DNA from: Bacterioplanoides sp965200585
GTDB lineage: Bacteria > Pseudomonadota > Gammaproteobacteria > Pseudomonadales > Oceanobacteraceae
Assembly: GCF_965200585.1 (NCBI RefSeq)
Contig: NZ_OZ241361.1
Direction: 5' to 3' (one strand)
Length of the DNA: 64,000 bases
A program made the position numbers and the translations under genes. Below are positions 54,403-62,965 of this stretch, piece by piece. Each line of letters starts with the position of its first letter. Positions within the stretch are counted from its first letter, which is position 1. The notes under the pieces were generated by a model that saw nothing but the letters and a program-made list of their open reading frames with translations, was not told the origin of the DNA and searched no databases.

Positions 54403-55296
54403 ATGTCGACAGAAGATCGCGTCACCAGTCGTTACACCAAACAGTTTGCCAGCGTGCATGGCAAACAAATGGCTTATATTGATGAGGGTGAAGGCGACCC
54501 GATTGTGTTTCTGCATGGCAACCCAACGTCTTCTTACCTCTGGCGCAATGTGATGCCACACCTGGAGGGCAAAGGACGCTTGATTGCCCCAGATCTGATC
54601 GGTATGGGAGACTCCGATAAACTGGATGATTCCGGCCCGGATCGTTACACCTATGCCGAGCACAAACACTACCTGTTTGCGCTACTGGAGCAATTAGGCG
54701 TGACCGCGAATGTGACTCTGGTGATTCATGACTGGGGCTCAGGTCTGGGTTTTCATTGGGCGCATACACACCCGCAAGCTCTGAAAGGAATCGCTTTTAT
54801 GGAGGCGATTGTGGCACCGATGCCGGGTTGGGAATCTTTCCCGGAAGGCGGACGTCAGGCCTTTCAGGCACTACGATCACCGGCCGGTGAGGGCATGATT
54901 CTCGAAGGTAATGCCTTTATTGAGAAGGTATTACCCAGCTCCGTTATTCGTCCATTAACGGATGAAGAAATGGCCGAATACCGTCGTCCATTCCTGCAAG
55001 CGGGTGAAGATCGCCGACCAACACTCACCTGGCCGCGACAATTGCCGATTGATGGCGAGCCAGCTGACGTGGTGGAAATTATTGCCGCCTACGCCAAGTG
55101 GTTATCTCACTGTGATGTACCCAAGCTGTTTGTGAATGCAGAGCCAGGCGTGTTGCTGTGTGAAGGCCCGGCTCGCGACTTTGTACGCTGCTGGCCAAAC
55201 CTGACGGAAGTGACGGTAAAAGGGCTGCATTATTTACAGGAAGATTCACCGGATGAGATTGGTCAGGCAATTGCTGACTGGCTGTCAGCTCTCTGA
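54403..55296 (+). CDS. Haloalkane dehalogenase (HLD-II-like)
   Basis: A 297-residue alpha/beta hydrolase that releases halide from haloalkanes. All key residues are visible: HGNPTSS (halide-binding N40), IHDWGSGLGFHWA (nucleophile D110, halide-binding W111), AFMEAIV (acid E134) and VKGLHYLQEDSP (base H276). This is the D-E-H arrangement of DhaA/LinB-like enzymes. The ATG at 54403 has AGGA upstream; a longer reading from 54331 lacks support. Natural substrate is unknown. Confidence 0.92.
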   Translation: MSTEDRVTSRYTKQFASVHGKQMAYIDEGEGDPIVFLHGNPTSSYLWRNVMPHLEGKGRLIAPDLIGMGDSDKLDDSGPDRYTYAEHKHYLFALLEQLGVTANVTLVIHDWGSGLGFHWAHTHPQALKGIAFMEAIVAPMPGWESFPEGGRQAFQALRSPAGEGMILEGNAFIEKVLPSSVIRPLTDEEMAEYRRPFLQAGEDRRPTLTWPRQLPIDGEPADVVEIIAAYAKWLSHCDVPKLFVNAEPGVLLCEGPARDFVRCWPNLTEVTVKGLHYLQEDSPDEIGQAIADWLSAL

Positions 55297-55333
55297 GTTA
55301 AGACTGTGACCATTTCCTGCTAAAACAAAAAAT

Positions 55334-55358
55334 GCCCGCGACTGATGCGGGCGTTTTT
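55334..55358. terminator. Bidirectional terminator between convergent genes
   Basis: GCCCGC (55334-55339) pairs with GCGGGC (55347-55352), with GTTTTT on the plus side and a T-run on the minus side. It serves the dehalogenase gene and the thioesterase gene. Confidence 0.85.
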
Positions 55359-55403
55359 ATGCCTGTGGCTATGTATCAGTTATGCCTGTGGCAGGGTATC
55401 AGC
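55358..55403 (-). repeat. 23-bp tandem duplication across the thioesterase stop codon
   Basis: Two 23-bp units (55358-55380 and 55381-55403) agree at 19 positions and share TATGCCTGTGGC and GTATCAG. The stop (TAA, 55382-55380) lies at the junction, so one copy is coding and the other is 3' untranslated. Confidence 0.88.
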
Positions 55404-55832
55404 GTACGTTGTTTTAAAAATCTCCGGCATTCGGGCCGGGCGGCCATTTTCCAGATTGGTGCAGATGTAGTCGGTTTTAGCGCGCAGCAGGGTTTTCTGG
55501 TCACTGATGCGCACTACCTGAAATACCCGGCTGGCGCGCAGCTTGCCATCGTTATTGGTTAGCCAGTTAAACACCACAATTTCATCGTTAAGATAGGCCG
55601 ATGCCAGATAATCAATTTCATGGCGAACCACGGCCATGCCGCGCTTTAATTCCATGCAAGCGTGTTCAGACAGGCCCACGCTGCGGGTATGTTCCCAAAC
55701 GGTGGCGTCCAGCCATTTCAGATAAACCGCATTATTCACATGACCATAGCCATCAATTTCTTCTTCAGAAACGGTGAAGGATTTTCCAAATGCATTGGGA
55801 TGGTCGGCCAGTTGTAAGATATGTTCGTCCAT
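55380..55832 (-). CDS. Acyl-CoA thioesterase, 4HBT/YbgC-like
   Basis: A 150-residue hot-dog protein: FTVSEEEIDGYGHVNNAVYLKWLD (the D..GHVNN.VYL active-site pattern at about 19-42), RHEIDYLASAYLNDEIVVFNWL and LRASRVFQVVR. It hydrolyses acyl- or aryl-CoA in the cytosol; chain preference is unknown. Its 3' end is the coding copy of a tandem duplication. Confidence 0.9.
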   Translation of the reverse strand: MDEHILQLADHPNAFGKSFTVSEEEIDGYGHVNNAVYLKWLDATVWEHTRSVGLSEHACMELKRGMAVVRHEIDYLASAYLNDEIVVFNWLTNNDGKLRASRVFQVVRISDQKTLLRAKTDYICTNLENGRPARMPEIFKTTYADTLPQA

Positions 55833-56007
55833 TGTTTACTTCTTGTTCCGGCTTATGATTGGATTGAACGAAAATCTATCACGATAGTTATCAAGTCTGA
55901 ATAAGATAATAAGAAAGCTCAGGTAGAAAGAATCCAACTTGAGTCTTGCAGTAATGGCACCGAGCCAGTTGGCTGGTATCAGGGATTTAACAAGTGAAAA
56001 ATTGGCA

Positions 56008-56790
56008 ATGGACTTTGTAAAAAAGATTGGCTTGAACGTGCTCCGGATTCTGACTCTAACAGGAATGAATCTTTTGCTGATGTCAGCAACTCATGCTGAT
56101 AGTTGTGACGTTGTAACCGTCAATGGCTCTGATGTTTGGCAGCCCGTATCCTATCGTGACGGCGGTCAGTTGGCCGGGATTGCTCCGGATATATTACGCC
56201 GGGCCTTTGCTGAGATTGGGGTTGCGGTTGAAGTAGCTGCCCCACAACCCTGGAAGCGATTACTTGATAATGCTGCCCTTGGAGCAACCGATATTGTTGC
56301 GGGTGCCTATGTTAATGCTGAGCGTGCCAGAAAGTATCACTACAGTGACGCGCTTTTTGCTGATGAAGTCCGGATTTTTGTGAAGAAGGGGCGTGAATTT
56401 CACTATCAGACACTTGATGATCTGGTCGGTAAAAGCGGCGCTATGCCATTGGGGGCTTCTTACGGCGAAGCGTTTGATCGTTATGCTGACGAACACTTGC
56501 AGCTTTATGAGCCGGGCAGCTATCCGGCGATGTTTCAGATGCTGATCACCGGGCGTATTGATTATGTGGTTCTGGCGCATCTTGATGGTGTGGCTGAGCT
56601 GCGGAGCACTAATTTGAACAGTAATATTTCCATTCTGCCGAACCCGGTAGCGGTTAATGAGGTTTATGCGCTGTTTTCCAAGGCGTCGCCATGTTCTGGC
56701 TTGCTTGAGCGATTTAACCAGCGGCTGCATGCTTTAAAAGAAAGTGGTGCTATGCAGCAAATTGTGGACGGATATCTTCGCTCCGAATGA
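56008..56790 (+). CDS. Periplasmic solute-binding protein (family 3), stand-alone
   Basis: About 260 residues with a signal peptide (ends ATHAD). It has the SBP_bac_3 pattern: APDILRRAFAEIGVAVEV, PWKRLLDN, DIVAGAYVNAERARKYHYSDALF and LITGRIDYVVLAHLDG. The start is uncertain: ATG 56008 gives the best signal peptide, but an ATG at 55954 and a TTG at 55939 are in frame. No transporter partner is adjacent. Such stand-alone proteins (like the convergent one at 56814) often serve sensing or quinone-type uptake. Confidence 0.82.
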   Translation: MDFVKKIGLNVLRILTLTGMNLLLMSATHADSCDVVTVNGSDVWQPVSYRDGGQLAGIAPDILRRAFAEIGVAVEVAAPQPWKRLLDNAALGATDIVAGAYVNAERARKYHYSDALFADEVRIFVKKGREFHYQTLDDLVGKSGAMPLGASYGEAFDRYADEHLQLYEPGSYPAMFQMLITGRIDYVVLAHLDGVAELRSTNLNSNISILPNPVAVNEVYALFSKASPCSGLLERFNQRLHALKESGAMQQIVDGYLRSE

Positions 56791-56813
56791 TAGGGGCTAG
56801 TCAGAAGATTCAG

Positions 56814-57548
56814 TTACTGGTGCCGATAACGCCCCCAGCCATGTTTATCGTAGAGGCGCTGCACTTGCCCTTGTTGCAACAGCAGGTTGAAGCCCTGATC
56901 AAAGGCATTGCGCAGCTCAATACCCCGCTCGGTGTTGCGGAAGCCGATCAGCAGTTTCAGCCGAAGAATAGGGGTGGCGGTTAATTGTTCCTGACTGAAC
57001 GCAGATATCTCCAGTTCGGGTTCAAATAAGCTTGCCGGAGTTAAAAACGCGGTGAGCGCCTGGCCGGCGAGGAGCATCTTCAGTGCATGCTCCTGGGAAT
57101 TGACCTCCCGGGTTTCAACCGGAACATTCATATAGCGATCGAAGCGAAAACTCCTCAGCCATGCCAGGTTTTTGCCATACAGATCGGCCTGGGACTGTAT
57201 CTGCTGATCGTTGCGGCTGACGGCCAGGATGACATCAATATCCAGGTGGTGATACGAATAAACAGCCTGCTCAACCTCGGTGGGGTAAGAGCCCAGCCAG
57301 GCATCGGCTTTGCCATGAATCACTTCTTCCACTGAGCGGGCATAGGGTGCGTGAGAAATCTCCACAGAGATATCCTGTGTCGCAAAGGCCTGTTTAACGA
57401 GATCCCAATACAAACCCTCGCCGTTTTCCTCTGTTGCACCCGGCCACAGATCACTGACAATATGAATCGATCCCGATTCTGCCTGTGCTGCCAATGCCGG
57501 TATCAGAGTCAGGAGCAGAATAAACCGACGAATACTGATCAAGGCCAC
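56814..57548 (-). CDS. Periplasmic solute-binding protein (family 3), stand-alone
   Basis: A 244-residue exported protein with signal peptide MALISIRRFILLLTLIPALA. The SBP_bac_3 features are HIVSDLWPGATEENGEGLYWDLVKQAF (cut), PYARSVEEVIHGKADAWLGSYPTE and KMLLAGQALTAFLTP. It is convergent with the similar gene at 56008 (23 nt between the stops) but not closely alike. No permease is nearby. Confidence 0.85.
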   Translation of the reverse strand: MALISIRRFILLLTLIPALAAQAESGSIHIVSDLWPGATEENGEGLYWDLVKQAFATQDISVEISHAPYARSVEEVIHGKADAWLGSYPTEVEQAVYSYHHLDIDVILAVSRNDQQIQSQADLYGKNLAWLRSFRFDRYMNVPVETREVNSQEHALKMLLAGQALTAFLTPASLFEPELEISAFSQEQLTATPILRLKLLIGFRNTERGIELRNAFDQGFNLLLQQGQVQRLYDKHGWGRYRHQ

Positions 57549-57653
57549 CTCTGCTGGTTGTTTTTATTTGAGTCTAGACCGAGGTTGTCATGTCACTTGC
57601 CTGTAAACGAGTGTCTTTTTGTTGCTACTGAAATGTTACAAAAAGAGAGTTTG

Positions 57654-57682
57654 TTGTTTCGGTTGGGTATCCCGCCTACAAT
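57654..57682 (+). promoter_or_regulatory. Sigma-70 promoter of the DUF3297 gene
   Basis: TTGTTT (57654-57659), 17 nt, TACAAT (57677-57682), 38 nt before the start codon. A well-formed housekeeping promoter. Confidence 0.65.
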
Positions 57683-57720
57683 GGCGCTCCTTTTTACATG
57701 TCCACTGTCAGGTTGTAATC

Positions 57721-57960
57721 ATGAGTGACAAGCCAGCTTTACCCGATCAATTGTCTGTTAACCCGAAGAGCAAATTCTACGCAGAAGAATTTTTTGAGCA
57801 TGAAGTGGGTATTCGTCTGAATGGTAAGGAACGCACGAACGTAGAAGAATACTGCATCAGCGAAGGCTGGATTAAAGTGTCTTCGCCAACCGCTAAGGAT
57901 CGTTTTGGTCGCCCGATGCTGATGAAGTTGAAGGGGGAGGTAGAGGCTTTCTATAAGTAA
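57721..57960 (+). CDS. DUF3297 family protein (intact copy)
   Basis: A 79-residue cytosolic protein, MSDKPALPDQLSVNPKSKFY..., with KERTNVEEYCISEGWIKVSS and DRFGRPMLMKLKGEVEAFYK near the end. The family is widespread in proteobacteria; the function is not known. It is followed by its own terminator and then by a defence-type gene. A second, frameshifted copy is at 60683. Confidence 0.93.
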   Translation: MSDKPALPDQLSVNPKSKFYAEEFFEHEVGIRLNGKERTNVEEYCISEGWIKVSSPTAKDRFGRPMLMKLKGEVEAFYK

Positions 57961-57995
57961 AGCCTGCTTAAGGCATCTGCGGATGCCAGTAGAAA

Positions 57996-58023
57996 AACGC
58001 CCAGCTAATAGCTGGGCGTTTTT
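57996..58023. terminator. Terminator of the intact DUF3297 gene
   Basis: CGCCCAGC (57998-58005), TAATA, GCTGGGCG (58011-58018), then TTTTT. A near-identical element ends the second copy (60960-60985). Confidence 0.9.
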
Positions 58024-58069
58024 CGTTGTGCGGTGCTTGGAACGATTGTAGTCGCTTCGGTCCATTGTC

Positions 58070-58098
58070 TTGACTTGAGGTGCTATCTTATTGATATA
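58070..58098 (+). promoter_or_regulatory. Possible promoter of the SIR2-NTPase gene
   Basis: TTGACT (58070-58075), 17 nt, GATATA (58093-58098) give a moderate sigma-70 match. The 58024-58265 stretch holds no gene and forms the leader of the defence gene (about 165 nt from the promoter). No operator was seen. Confidence 0.4.
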
Positions 58099-58265
58099 GA
58101 TATTTGGTAGTATCTGGCTCATTAATAAATGAGTCTGCCACGGTTGTACTGCTCTTGAGATTTGAGGGTAGAGGCAAGGAGTAATAATGGTGTGATAATT
58201 ACACGGACTACTTTCTATACGCTCGATTGTTAGCCAAATAAATTGATTGAATAGGGAAGAATGTT

Positions 58266-60566
58266 ATGGAAATTCAAAATAAAGCAACATTTGAAGCATG
58301 TTTGAAAAAGGGAGTTAACTTCTTCTTAGGGGCAGGCTTTTCAGTTTTAGCAGAATCTAAGGCAGGAAATCTTCCTGTGGGAGGAGGGCTTTTAGATGAG
58401 TTGAGAGCTAAATTCCCTGGGAACTCTAAGGCTTTTGACTTGGCCAGATTATGTGCGGTAATAGCAACAAAAGATAAGCAGGGACTGGACTCGTTCTTAA
58501 GAGAAAGGTTTAAGGTTGCTAGTATTGATGATGCTTATTATTCAATATTTAATGTTAGTGTTCGCAATATATTCACAACTAATGTGGATGACCTTTTGGA
58601 AAATATATATAGCACGAGCAAAAATGCATACTTAAATAATGCAACAATGAATGGAGCTTCATTCTCAGATAAGAAAGCAATTGATCTATATCACCTTCAT
58701 GGGTCAATTCATGATTATGAAAATAAAATGCTTTTTGGTCCGTTGGATATGGCCGGTGCATTCTCAAATGACCCTGCCAAGTGGCTTCACTTTAGAAATT
58801 TAATGTGCAAATACCCTACAATCTTTTGGGGTTATGCATTGCAGGACGCAGGTACGCTTCAGGCTCTTTCTGACGTTATATCTGACAATAATATGAAAGA
58901 CTCATGGGTTGTTCTTCATCCTGATTATTACGATGAGTCTGAAGCTGAATACTATCGCTCTATGGGATTAAAAATAATAATATCGGATACGGAGGAGTTT
59001 CTTGGCTACATAGGGTCTATTGGTGGAAACTTAAACGAAAGTTATGTTGAATCTGATGAGTTGGTGTTTTTCCCTGAGTATTCTATTCCATCTAATACAT
59101 CCGTAGAGCATAAGGCTATAAGTGACTTTTATAAAGGAGCTAACCCAGATTGGAGTTATATTTATTCATCCTTAATTGCTGTTACTGGTTATTATGATGA
59201 CATACGGGAACTTATGAATAATGGTAAAAATGTTCTTATTACTGGAGGTGCAGCAACAGGGAAAACAACGTTGTTGATGCAGCTGTCAGCTCACTATGAG
59301 TATGATGGTGCAAAGATGTATATCAAGGATCTAAGTCCTGAAAAGGCAAGGTTGTTGGTTTCTAATATTTCTGGAAGGCGTGTGCTTTTGTTTATCGATG
59401 AATTTCAATCATCGCTTGAAGCTTTGTCTATTCTGTCAAAAAATAAAAATGTGAGATATGTTATAGCTGAGAGAGACTACGCCTACCTTTCTTCTAGTAA
59501 TTACAAATTTTTCTCAAATAATTGTGAGGTTATAGATGTCACAAATATAAATCGAGAAGATGCACAAAAAATATACTATAAAATTCCTGAGGATTTGAGA
59601 AGGCCTCGCTTTAAGCATGAGGAGAGGGACTCAATTTTTGAACTAATTGAAAAAAATTGTCGTTATCCTGACATTAAGTCCCGTTTTGACATGGTTATTC
59701 GGGATTTAGAGAAAGTTGATGGTCGGCTTGTGGAAATGTTTTTGCTTATCTGTTATATGCATAGATCAAGAAGTGTAGCATCTATGGATGTTCTTATTTC
59801 ATATTTCTCGGGGCGCGCAGAGTATGTGCAAATATATGAACTAGTAAACCTACTTGGTAGTAGCGTAAATGATTATGTGGGTGTAATGAGGAAAGAAGAA
59901 CAAGACTATTTTAGTATTCGCTCCAATCTTCTGGCGGACCTGATAAACGATAAGGCACCAGCTAGACATATGTCTAAAATGTTGACTGAATTTCATGTCA
60001 ATGTTAGCAAAGTCTCAATTCCAAATTATAATGTTTTCAAACGAAAGGCTTATGATGCTTGGATTTTTGAACGAGCTTTTCCGGATATCAATGATGGCTG
60101 TTCTTTGTATGACATGATTTACTCTAAATCCGGCTCTCCTTTTAATATCCAGCAGAAAGCGCTTTACTTGTCAAGGAGAAAGGAGCACGATTTAGCGTTC
60201 GCAGAAATTGATAGGGCTGTTGCGAAAGGGGGGTCTAGAAACTGGGCTATTAAAAATTCGTACGCAATTATTATGTTTAAGGCTAATATTAATCGCTCTA
60301 AGTCTGATGATGTTGATAAAGCATTGATAGAAAGCATGAGAGTTTTAGAATTTTGCTATAGTTCTGATGTTAGAAAGACCTTTCATGCTATGAAATATGC
60401 AGATCAAGCTATTCAATATCATGCTAAGTATAGAAATAAGGTCGCCCTTCAGTTTTTGGAGAAAGCAAAGTCTTGGCTTGCAGAAGAAATTGAACAAACA
60501 AATCGTGTTGGGGATGCACGCCGAATGCTTGAAAGATGCAAAAAAGCTATTCAAACTTATTCTTAG
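58266..60566 (+). CDS. SIR2-like NADase fused to a P-loop (STAND-like) NTPase, probable anti-phage protein
   Basis: A 766-residue protein. The N-terminal SIR2 domain (about 15-250) has NFFLGAGFS (20-26, NAD loop), FTTNVDDLLE (N106) and YHLHGS (H145, catalytic). The NTPase region begins near 290, with Walker A ITGGAATGKTTLL (about 325-337) and Walker B VLLFIDEF (373-380). The last 380 residues are helical without clear repeats and may be the sensor. Known SIR2-STAND proteins deplete NAD+ on phage infection; that role here is inferred from architecture. The gene is AT-rich relative to its flanks and has an AGGGAAG ribosome site. Confidence 0.85.
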   Translation: MEIQNKATFEACLKKGVNFFLGAGFSVLAESKAGNLPVGGGLLDELRAKFPGNSKAFDLARLCAVIATKDKQGLDSFLRERFKVASIDDAYYSIFNVSVRNIFTTNVDDLLENIYSTSKNAYLNNATMNGASFSDKKAIDLYHLHGSIHDYENKMLFGPLDMAGAFSNDPAKWLHFRNLMCKYPTIFWGYALQDAGTLQALSDVISDNNMKDSWVVLHPDYYDESEAEYYRSMGLKIIISDTEEFLGYIGSIGGNLNESYVESDELVFFPEYSIPSNTSVEHKAISDFYKGANPDWSYIYSSLIAVTGYYDDIRELMNNGKNVLITGGAATGKTTLLMQLSAHYEYDGAKMYIKDLSPEKARLLVSNISGRRVLLFIDEFQSSLEALSILSKNKNVRYVIAERDYAYLSSSNYKFFSNNCEVIDVTNINREDAQKIYYKIPEDLRRPRFKHEERDSIFELIEKNCRYPDIKSRFDMVIRDLEKVDGRLVEMFLLICYMHRSRSVASMDVLISYFSGRAEYVQIYELVNLLGSSVNDYVGVMRKEEQDYFSIRSNLLADLINDKAPARHMSKMLTEFHVNVSKVSIPNYNVFKRKAYDAWIFERAFPDINDGCSLYDMIYSKSGSPFNIQQKALYLSRRKEHDLAFAEIDRAVAKGGSRNWAIKNSYAIIMFKANINRSKSDDVDKALIESMRVLEFCYSSDVRKTFHAMKYADQAIQYHAKYRNKVALQFLEKAKSWLAEEIEQTNRVGDARRMLERCKKAIQTYS

Positions 60567-60682
60567 GGTGATAAAAACTCGAAATTAAAATTAATTTTTA
60601 GTATAGCTAGTTTCTTGAATATTACTCTTGATTACCCTTTAAGGTCGCTCGTTTTTACACTATCAAAATCTAGGTTGTAACA

Positions 60683-60921
60683 ATGAGCGATAAGCCAGCC
60701 CTGCCAGACACCTGTCTGTTAACCCTAAAAGCAAGTTCTACGCAGAAGAGTTCTTCGAGTACGACGTCGGTATTCACCTGAACGGCAAAGAGCGCACGAA
60801 CGTCGAAGAATACTGCATCAGCGAAGGCTGGATTAAAGTCTCTTCGCCAACTGCCAAAGATCGCTTTGGTCGCCCAATGCTGATGAAGCTGAAGGGTGAG
60901 GTAGAGGCTTTCTACAAGTAA
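60683..60921 (+). pseudogene. DUF3297 second copy, frameshifted
   Basis: Nucleotide similarity to 57721-57960 runs from the leader through the stop codon, about 85% by eye, and most differences are silent. One base is missing near codon 10 (CCAGACACCTGTCTG against CCCGATCAATTGTCTG), which shifts the frame. The encoded remainder would have been DUF3297 (EEFFEYDVGIHLNGKERTN in the restored frame). The silent bias implies it was under selection until recently. A sequencing error cannot be excluded. Confidence 0.85.
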
Positions 60922-60959
60922 AATTCGCTCTCAGGATTTTCTAAAGCCTGAATAAAAAA

Positions 60960-60985
60960 CGCCCAGCAAATAGCTGGGCGTTTTT
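60960..60985. terminator. Terminator shared by the DUF3297 remnant and the aldehyde dehydrogenase gene
   Basis: CGCCCAGC (60960-60967), AAATA, GCTGGGCG (60973-60980), then TTTTT on the plus strand and an A-run on the other side for the convergent gene. Near copy of the element at 57996. Confidence 0.9.
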
Positions 60986-61009
60986 CGTTGCGCGATATAG
61001 TCTCGAAGA

Positions 61010-62422
61010 CTAAATACGGAACTTCAGCAGCGTATTAATCGCCGTTTTAAACACCGACCCATACGGCGGTGCCAGCAGCAAAATAATCTTAGAAGTCATA
61101 TTGGACTGCTTAAACACAGGACGCAGTTTAGAAAACTCTTTAAAGCCTTCTTCACCGTGGTAATGGCCCATGCCGCTGTTACCGATACCGCCAAATGGCA
61201 TATCGTGCTGAGCAACATGGAACAGGCTGTCGTTGATGCACACGCCACCCGACAGGGTTTTATACAGCAATTCATCCTGAGTTCTGGAGTTGTTGGTGAA
61301 CATATACAGCGCCAGCGGACGCTCACGTTCGTTCACGTATTCAACCACTTCATCCATCGACTTATAGGTTTTCACCGGGAAGATCGGACCAAAAATCTCA
61401 TCCTGCATCACAATCATGTCATCGGTTGGATTAACAACGATGTGTGGTGCCATTTTTTGCGCCTCAGCATCCAAGGTGGTGCCCTGAGTCAGCTGAATCA
61501 CTTCTGCGCCTTTGGCTTTGGCATCTTCTAACGTGGCTTGTAAACGGTTAAAAGCAGACTCGTCGATGATGGCAGTAAAATCAGGATGGCTCAGATCTTT
61601 GTAGCGCTTCTGCATCACGGCTTTGGCGTGAGTAACAAACTCATCGACTTTGCCTTCGGGCACAAACATATAGTCTGGTGCTACGCAGGTTTGACCGGCA
61701 TTCAGGAACTTGGTGAACGTCACTCGTTCAGCGGCGGTGGCAACATCATAGTCTGGTGCCAGAATAGTTGGAGATTTGCCGCCCAGCTCCAGTGTCACCG
61801 GGGTCAGGTTTTTCGAAGCAGCTTCCATCACGACTTTACCGGTAGCAGCAGAGCCGGTGAACACCATGTGATCCCATGGCATGGATGAGAATTCGCGCGC
61901 AGACGTGCCCGGAATAACAGACAGTACGTCGTCGCTGATAGATGCCGAAACCAGCTCATCAATCAGACGGCACAGATTCTGTGAATTAGCCGCCATCTTA
62001 ACGATGCAGCGGTTACCGGCGGCGATGGCGCTGATAGCCGGGCTTAGTGCCAAAAACAGCGGGTAGTTCCACGGAGTAACAACACCGACCACACCTTTAG
62101 GCTGAGGAATCAGTTTATTGTTGGCACCAATAAAGGCCAGGCCAACGTGGCGGCTCTTTGGCTTCGCCCATTTCTTAAGGCGCTTTTTCACGTAAGTGAC
62201 CGAGCCTAATAATGGCATTAGCTCAAGTAGCAGGGTTTCATTTTTTGAGCGGCCGCCGAAATCTTTATCGATGGCGTCGCAGATACGATCCTGATTGTTT
62301 TCCAGTAGCTGGGCCAGCTTTTCCAGGGTGTCTTTACGTTCCTGGAGGCTTGGGTAAGCGTGTTGGCGTGAAGCTTCGTATTGCTTTTTGTACGTTGCCT
62401 GGAGTCTTTCTGATGGATTCAT
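61010..62422 (-). CDS. Coniferyl/fatty-type aldehyde dehydrogenase (class 3)
   Basis: A 470-residue NAD(P)-dependent ALDH. It has PWNYPLFLALSPAISAIAAGN, FTGSAATGKVV, the catalytic Glu in LELGGKSP, the active Cys in NAGQTCVAPDYM, and DEIFGPIFPV. The C-terminus ends in a hydrophobic tail (SKIILLLAPPYGSVF), as in membrane-associated class 3 ALDHs such as coniferyl aldehyde dehydrogenases. It oxidises aromatic or long-chain aldehydes; exact substrate unknown. Convergent with the DUF3297 remnant. Confidence 0.92.
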   Translation of the reverse strand: MNPSERLQATYKKQYEASRQHAYPSLQERKDTLEKLAQLLENNQDRICDAIDKDFGGRSKNETLLLELMPLLGSVTYVKKRLKKWAKPKSRHVGLAFIGANNKLIPQPKGVVGVVTPWNYPLFLALSPAISAIAAGNRCIVKMAANSQNLCRLIDELVSASISDDVLSVIPGTSAREFSSMPWDHMVFTGSAATGKVVMEAASKNLTPVTLELGGKSPTILAPDYDVATAAERVTFTKFLNAGQTCVAPDYMFVPEGKVDEFVTHAKAVMQKRYKDLSHPDFTAIIDESAFNRLQATLEDAKAKGAEVIQLTQGTTLDAEAQKMAPHIVVNPTDDMIVMQDEIFGPIFPVKTYKSMDEVVEYVNERERPLALYMFTNNSRTQDELLYKTLSGGVCINDSLFHVAQHDMPFGGIGNSGMGHYHGEEGFKEFSKLRPVFKQSNMTSKIILLLAPPYGSVFKTAINTLLKFRI

Positions 62423-62536
62423 AGAGTTGGCTTCTTTGAAGTTATTAGAGTTTTTGCTCGGCTCAGTGTACCCATGTTTGCGGGGTAAATCGACAGCTGA
62501 TATAGGGGTGAATAGAAGAGGGTGTGTGGCAGAAAG

Positions 62537-62965
62537 CTAGCTGCCTTGCAGTTGCACACCTATGTATTCCAGACCGGCTTCGATAAATTCAGCCATTACC
62601 TCAAATTGTTTTTTGCTGATGACTGCTTCAATCCGAACCCAGTCAAGGTTCAAATAATCGTGCACGATGGCATTTCTCATACCAACGGCGCCTCTCAGGA
62701 CTGCGTGCGGAATATTGCTGCCAAGTAAATCATGAGTGATCAGTAATATGCGATAAGCATCACCAGAATTAGTTTTGCCTGCTTTTTTACAGCAATGTTT
62801 GGCAACACCAATGGCTGATTCAATTAATATTTGCAGGCTGCGTTCAGCGGCAAGGCGCTCAATCTTGCGTAGCGGTTGCTGTTTAATGTTATCCGCAAGC
62901 TCATTTAAGGTCTCAACCTGTTCCTGAGTATGTTGGCGTATAGACGCAATGTAAGCTTCGTTCAT
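62537..62965 (-). CDS. hepT: HepT-like toxin (HEPN domain)
   Basis: A 142-residue helical HEPN protein with the ribonuclease-type motif R-X4-H-X-Y (RNAIVHDY: R97, H102, Y104). In HepT/MntA systems the Tyr is modified with AMP by MntA to silence the toxin. The ATG at 62965 overlaps the mntA stop (ATGA); an upstream TTG at 62980 is less likely. It is the last gene of the Fic-MntA-HepT operon. Confidence 0.88.
   Translation of the reverse strand: MNEAYIASIRQHTQEQVETLNELADNIKQQPLRKIERLAAERSLQILIESAIGVAKHCCKKAGKTNSGDAYRILLITHDLLGSNIPHAVLRGAVGMRNAIVHDYLNLDWVRIEAVISKKQFEVMAEFIEAGLEYIGVQLQGS

Noticed and set aside
56008..57548. The two solute-binding proteins as a recent duplication
   Set aside because: They face each other and share only general family features; their sequences differ widely.
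57739..58122. 127-codon minus-strand frame opposite DUF3297
   Set aside because: Antisense of an established gene plus its terminator; no ribosome site and unlike any family I know.
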